Of a stretch of 46,441 nucleotides of DNA, positions 41,301 through 46,441 are shown one piece after another. The DNA is from Hyphomicrobiales bacterium. GTDB taxonomy: Bacteria > Pseudomonadota > Alphaproteobacteria > Rhizobiales > Rhizobiaceae. The stretch covers positions 133,550 through 179,990 of the forward strand of contig UCEU01000040.1 of assembly GCA_900471485.1 (NCBI GenBank). The letters run 5' to 3'. Numbering within the stretch: the first letter of the stretch is position 1; each line of letters begins with the position of its first letter. The notes below the pieces were generated by a model, which was given only the letters and a program-made list of their open reading frames with translations, was not told the origin of the DNA and searched no databases. Position numbers and translations under genes: made by a program.

Positions 41301-43238
41301 ATGGTGCAATCCGATCCGGGCACACAGCCGGGGCTGTCGCTTGATGTGATCACCATCGGCCGCTCGTCGGTCGATCTCTATGGCCAGCAGATCGGCTCCA
41401 AACTCGAAAACATCGCGTCCTTCGCCAAGTCTGTCGGCGGCTGCCCGGCGAATATAGCGATCGGCACGGCGCGCCTCGGCCTGAAGTCGGGCCTGATCAC
41501 CCGCGTCGGCGACGAGCAGATGGGCCGCTTCATTCGCGAGCAATCGGCACGCGAGGGGGTCGCGACCGACGGCATCGTGACCGACAAGGAGCGCCTAACG
41601 GCGCTGGTGCTTCTGGCGGTCGAGGCCGAAGGCGTCTCGCCGATGATCTTTTATCGCTCCGACTGCGCCGACATGGCGCTCGAGGAAGGCGATATCGACG
41701 AGGGCTATATAAAGTCCTCGCGCGCGGTGCTGGTGTCGGGAACGCATTTCTCGCGGCCGAACACGGAAGCGGCGCAGCGCAAGGCGATCCGTATCGCCAA
41801 GGCCAACGGCCGCAAGGTGATCTTCGACATCGATTATCGACCGAACCTCTGGGGCCTTGCCGGTCACGCGGAAGGCTTCGAGCGCTATGTGAAATCGGAC
41901 CGCGTATCTTCGAAGATGAAGGAGACACTGCCGGATTGCGATCTCATCATCGGTACGGAGGAGGAAATCCTGATTGCATCCGGCGCCGACGACGTGCTCG
42001 GCGCGCTGAAAGAAATCCGCCGGCTGTCGCCAGCGACTATCGTCCTGAAGCGCGGCGCCATGGGCTGCATCGTCTATGACGGGCCGATCTCGGACGATCT
42101 CGAAGCGGGGATCGTCGGCGAAGGCTTCCCGATCGAGGTGTTCAACGTGCTCGGCGCCGGCGATGCCTTCATGTCCGGCTTCCTACGGGGATGGCTGAAG
42201 GACGAGCCGCTGAAGACCTGCGCCACCTGGGCGAACGCCTGCGGCGCCTTCGCGGTCTCCCGCCTGCTCTGCTCTCCTGAATATCCGACCTGGGCGGAAC
42301 TCGACTTCTTTCTGAAGAACGGCAGCAAGCATCGGGCGCTGCGCAAGGACGAGGCGATAAACCACATTCACTGGGCCTCGAACCGCAAGGATGACATCCC
42401 GCTCCTCATGGCGCTCGCCATCGATCACCGCTCGCAGCTGACAAGCGTCTGCGACGAACTCGGCGTCGATTACAAGCAGATCGTCGCCTTCAAGCGGCTG
42501 GCGGTGGAAGCTGCCGCGCGTGTCGCCGATGGCCGCAGCGGCTATGGCATGCTGATCGACGAGCGTTTCGGGCGCGATGCCTTCTTCGACGCGGCGACCA
42601 AGAGCTTCGCCTGGATCGGGCGGCCGGTCGAGCTGCCCGGCTCGAAGCCGCTGCGTTTCGAGTTCAGCCAGGATATCGGCTCGCAGCTCACCGAATGGCC
42701 GCTCGATCATTGCATCAAGTGCCTGTGCTTCTATCATCCCGACGATCCCGCAGAGCTGAAGAGCGAACAGCAGGAGAAGCTGCGCACACTATTCGAGGCA
42801 GCGCGCAAGGTTGGCCGTGAGCTTTTGGTCGAGATCATCGCCAGCAAGAACGGGCCGCTGACCGACGACACCATCTCGACGGCGATGGAAGAGCTCTATG
42901 CGCTCGGCATCAAGCCGGACTGGTGGAAGCTGGAACCGCAGGCATCGAGCGCGGCGTGGAAGAAAATCGACGCCGTCATCGCAAAGAACGACCCCTGGTG
43001 CCGCGGCATCGTGCTGCTCGGCCTGGAGGCGCCGGCGGACGAGCTGGTGAAGGGCTTCGAGGCAACGCTGGCAGCCCCTTCGGTCAAGGGCTTTGCGGTG
43101 GGACGCACCATCTTTTCGGATGCAGCGCGGGCCTGGCTGTCGGGCAAGATCAACGACGAACAGGCGGTGGCCGACATGGCAGGACGCTTCCGTGAACTGA
43201 CTGAGGCATGGTTGAAAACACGCGGGCTGGACGAATAG
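41301..43238 (+). CDS. iolC: 5-dehydro-2-deoxygluconokinase fused to DUF2090 domain
   Basis: This 645-residue fusion has an N-terminal PfkB sugar kinase (about 10-335), with SVGGCPANIAIGTARLG near 49-65 and the catalytic Asp288 in LGAGDAF. A C-terminal DUF2090 domain (about 350-645) has an aldolase-like barrel and includes ALAIDHRSQL and GRTIFSDAARAWL. The kinase phosphorylates 5-dehydro-2-deoxygluconate; the second half is thought to cleave the product to malonic semialdehyde and dihydroxyacetone phosphate, replacing IolJ. The frame is open to 41247, but gggagg lies 6 nt before ATG 41301. It heads iolC-iolD-iolE and is followed by an inverted-repeat element at 43249-43403. Confidence 0.92.
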   Translation: MVQSDPGTQPGLSLDVITIGRSSVDLYGQQIGSKLENIASFAKSVGGCPANIAIGTARLGLKSGLITRVGDEQMGRFIREQSAREGVATDGIVTDKERLTALVLLAVEAEGVSPMIFYRSDCADMALEEGDIDEGYIKSSRAVLVSGTHFSRPNTEAAQRKAIRIAKANGRKVIFDIDYRPNLWGLAGHAEGFERYVKSDRVSSKMKETLPDCDLIIGTEEEILIASGADDVLGALKEIRRLSPATIVLKRGAMGCIVYDGPISDDLEAGIVGEGFPIEVFNVLGAGDAFMSGFLRGWLKDEPLKTCATWANACGAFAVSRLLCSPEYPTWAELDFFLKNGSKHRALRKDEAINHIHWASNRKDDIPLLMALAIDHRSQLTSVCDELGVDYKQIVAFKRLAVEAAARVADGRSGYGMLIDERFGRDAFFDAATKSFAWIGRPVELPGSKPLRFEFSQDIGSQLTEWPLDHCIKCLCFYHPDDPAELKSEQQEKLRTLFEAARKVGRELLVEIIASKNGPLTDDTISTAMEELYALGIKPDWWKLEPQASSAAWKKIDAVIAKNDPWCRGIVLLGLEAPADELVKGFEATLAAPSVKGFAVGRTIFSDAARAWLSGKINDEQAVADMAGRFRELTEAWLKTRGLDE

Positions 43239-43248
43239 GATTGAAAGC

Positions 43249-43403
43249 CCCCTCCCCAACCCCTCCCCACAAGGGGGCGGGGCTTTAACTTGAGGCACCG
43301 CCTCTGCCACGAACGAACGTCCCAGCGGACGCAAGGTTGAGGCGAAGCGAAACGGTTGCAACGGGCTAGCCCCTCCCCCTTGTGGGGAGGGGTTGGGGAG
43401 GGG
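43249..43403. repeat. Inverted-repeat element between iolC and iolD
   Basis: Two 36-nt arms, 43249-43284 and 43368-43403, are inverted copies with one mismatch (35 of 36). The left arm begins cccctccccaacccctcccc. The 83-nt centre contains a gaggc/gcctc hairpin. The element has no coding frame. The same arm sequence reappears at 46415-46441. Transcribed, it would form a very stable stem. Confidence 0.85.
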
Positions 43404-43435
43404 AAAACGGATACGAGAATTGCGGGAGGAGCCCG

Positions 43436-45286
<1,851 letters not shown>

Positions 45287-45307
45287 GTTGAAGCGTTAGA
45301 GCAAGTG

Positions 45308-45453
45308 GCCCCCTCATCCGCCCTTCGGGCACCTTCTCCCCGCTGGGGAGAAGGGGAGACAGGGGTGAGCGGCCTGCCACAAGCCTCTTCTCCCCAGCGG
45401 GGAGAAGGTGGCGGCAGGTCAGGTGCAACTTGTTGCACCGGGGATGAGGGGGC
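45308..45453. repeat. Nested inverted-repeat element between iolD and iolE
   Basis: Outer arms gccccctcatcc (45308-45319) and ggatgagggggc (45442-45453) are perfect complements. Inside, two 23-nt segments (45331-45353 and 45387-45409) are perfect inverted copies, each itself a palindrome of the cttctcccc type. A third hairpin, ggtgcaac-tt-gttgcacc, lies at 45422-45439. This is a family different from the element at 43249. Confidence 0.85.
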
Positions 45454-45484
45454 TCCGGGCACAAACATTTGAGGAGAAACAACA

Positions 45485-46405
45485 ATGAAAGCCAAACTTG
45501 GCATGTCGCCCATCGCGTGGTGGAACGACGACCTTCCCGAACTCAGCGACGACGTATCGCTTGAGGAATGCCTGCGCCAATCGCGCGGCGCCGGCTTTAC
45601 CGGCATGGAACAGGGGCGCCGGTTCCCCAATGATCCGCGCGAGATGCTGCCGATCCTGAAGGCTGCCGACGTGACGCTGTGCGGGGGATGGTTCTCCGGC
45701 ACGCTCGTCGATGAAGAGCTTGCGGCCAACAAGGATTGCATCCAGCCGATGATCGAGCTGTTCAAGGCCGTTGGTGCGCCCTGCATCGTTTATGGCGAGG
45801 TCGGCCGCTCGATCCAGGGCGACCGCTCCAAGCCGCTCGCCACCAAGCCGAAGCTCTCCGACGACGAGATGAAGGCCTATGCGCGCAAGGTCACGCAGTT
45901 CGGCGAATGGTGCGCCGAACAGGGCATGCCGCTCTCCTACCACCACCACATGGCAGCCGTGGTCGAGACCGAGCCGGAACTCGACACCTTCATGCGCAAC
46001 TCGGGCGCCGGCATTCCGCTGCTGCTCGATGCCGGCCATCTCGCCTTTGCCGGCGGCGACGTGCTGCGCGCGATCGACAATCACCACGCCCGCATCAACC
46101 ACGTCCACGTCAAGGATATCCGCAAGTCGGTGGTCGACGGCCTCGACCGCAGCAGGCAGTCGTTCCTCGACGCCGTGGCGCTCGGCGCCTTCACGGTGCC
46201 GGGCGACGGGTCGCTCGATTTCGGGGCGATCGTGAAGCGCTTCGCCGATTACGGCTATGAGGGTTGGTTCGTCGTCGAGGCCGAACAGGACCCACGCAAG
46301 GCGCCGCCGCAGAAGATGGCGGAGATCGGTCACGCCGAACTGATGCGGGTAATGACGGCTGCCGGATATACGGTGGAGACGGAAGGGTTTCCGAAGGGGG
46401 CTTGA
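45485..46405 (+). CDS. iolE: Myo-inosose-2 dehydratase
   Basis: This 306-residue enzyme dehydrates 2-keto-myo-inositol to the diketone used by IolD. It has the xylose-isomerase-like TIM barrel. The metal site is in YHHHMAAVVE, LLLDAGHLAF, HVHVKDIR and in the terminal FVVEAEQDP. The start MKAKLGMSPIAWWNDDLPE is typical. A gaggag site lies 8 nt before ATG 45485. It follows iolD by 198 nt that include a nested repeat, and a copy of the repeat seen at 43249 begins 10 nt after its stop. iolB may come next beyond the window. Confidence 0.94.
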   Translation: MKAKLGMSPIAWWNDDLPELSDDVSLEECLRQSRGAGFTGMEQGRRFPNDPREMLPILKAADVTLCGGWFSGTLVDEELAANKDCIQPMIELFKAVGAPCIVYGEVGRSIQGDRSKPLATKPKLSDDEMKAYARKVTQFGEWCAEQGMPLSYHHHMAAVVETEPELDTFMRNSGAGIPLLLDAGHLAFAGGDVLRAIDNHHARINHVHVKDIRKSVVDGLDRSRQSFLDAVALGAFTVPGDGSLDFGAIVKRFADYGYEGWFVVEAEQDPRKAPPQKMAEIGHAELMRVMTAAGYTVETEGFPKGA

Positions 46406-46414
46406 GGATAAAGA

Positions 46415-46441
46415 CCCCTCCCCAACCCCTCCCCACAAGGG
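46415..46441. repeat. Second copy of the cccctcccc repeat, cut by the window
   Basis: These 27 nt repeat exactly the first 27 of the left arm at 43249-43275. The element begins 10 nt after the iolE stop and continues past the window. Confidence 0.8.

Noticed and set aside
43249..43403. The iolC-iolD repeat as an insertion sequence or full transposon
   Set aside because: It is too short to code a transposase, no target-site duplication is visible, and it fits a small intergenic repeat family better.

Overview
The window looks like ordinary chromosome from a GC-rich alphaproteobacterium of the Rhizobiaceae (Rhizobium/Agrobacterium lineage). The evidence is the gene content: an rpoZ-rsh-lepB-rnc-era block, a TIGR02301 protein, a DUF3563 mini-protein, a Porin_2 outer-membrane porin, the Psd/PssA phospholipid pair, an RpiR-controlled inositol cluster with a kinase-DUF2090 fusion, and the short GC-rich intergenic repeats typical of this family. 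No transposase, integrase, phage gene, CRISPR array or rRNA was seen, and the only tRNA is tRNA-Ser(GCU).

Layout. 1-5590: citramalate synthase, a RarD-type permease, a LOG-family protein and a LysM protein with mirrored duplicated domains. 5775-9361: an Atm1-type ABC exporter, then psd and pssA, which together make phosphatidylethanolamine. 9526-13563: a 44-aa ORF missed by length cut-offs, a LysE/ArgO exporter, a SRAP peptidase, a YnfA protein, a Nudix hydrolase and three small rhizobial proteins. 13626-16210: an overlapping ygfZ-HD-phosphatase set and an unknown protein. 16240-21036: Cu/Zn superoxide dismutase, an EF-hand protein, a PAS-GGDEF-EAL protein preceded by a full CtrA-type box, an HD hydrolase and a MOSC protein. 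21063-30098 is almost all minus strand: recO, a stand-alone receiver, a Crp/Fnr regulator, era, rnc, lepB, acpS, a DUF2062 protein, a DUF3563 protein, rsh and rpoZ. 30391-36843: a NYN protein, smpB, dapA, a lytic transglycosylase, an alpha/beta hydrolase and a porin. 37548-38936: tRNA-Ser and a ferredoxin-reductase-like flavoprotein. 39021-46405: a Gfo/Idh/MocA dehydrogenase divergent from an RpiR regulator, then iolC, iolD and iolE, with the rest of the pathway presumably beyond the window.

How the genes work together. The right end forms a myo-inositol catabolic unit: IolE dehydrates the inosose, IolD hydrolyses the ring, and the IolC fusion phosphorylates and probably cleaves the product. 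Three GGAA-type dyads around the RpiR gene, one inside its own 3' coding end, fit autoregulation and operon control. The two gaps inside the iol operon hold two different families of inverted-repeat elements. The centre joins ppGpp metabolism (rsh), the RNA-polymerase omega subunit, RNA processing (rnc, era), secretion (lepB) and ACP activation (acpS). Terminator-like hairpins lie directly before the rsh and crp/fnr start codons.

I found no clear new multi-gene system. The best leads are the iol operators and repeats, the hairpin between rpoZ and rsh, the CtrA-type box between the EF-hand and PAS-GGDEF-EAL genes, the mirrored LysM protein, the 44-aa ORF, and the long dyad between dapA and slt.
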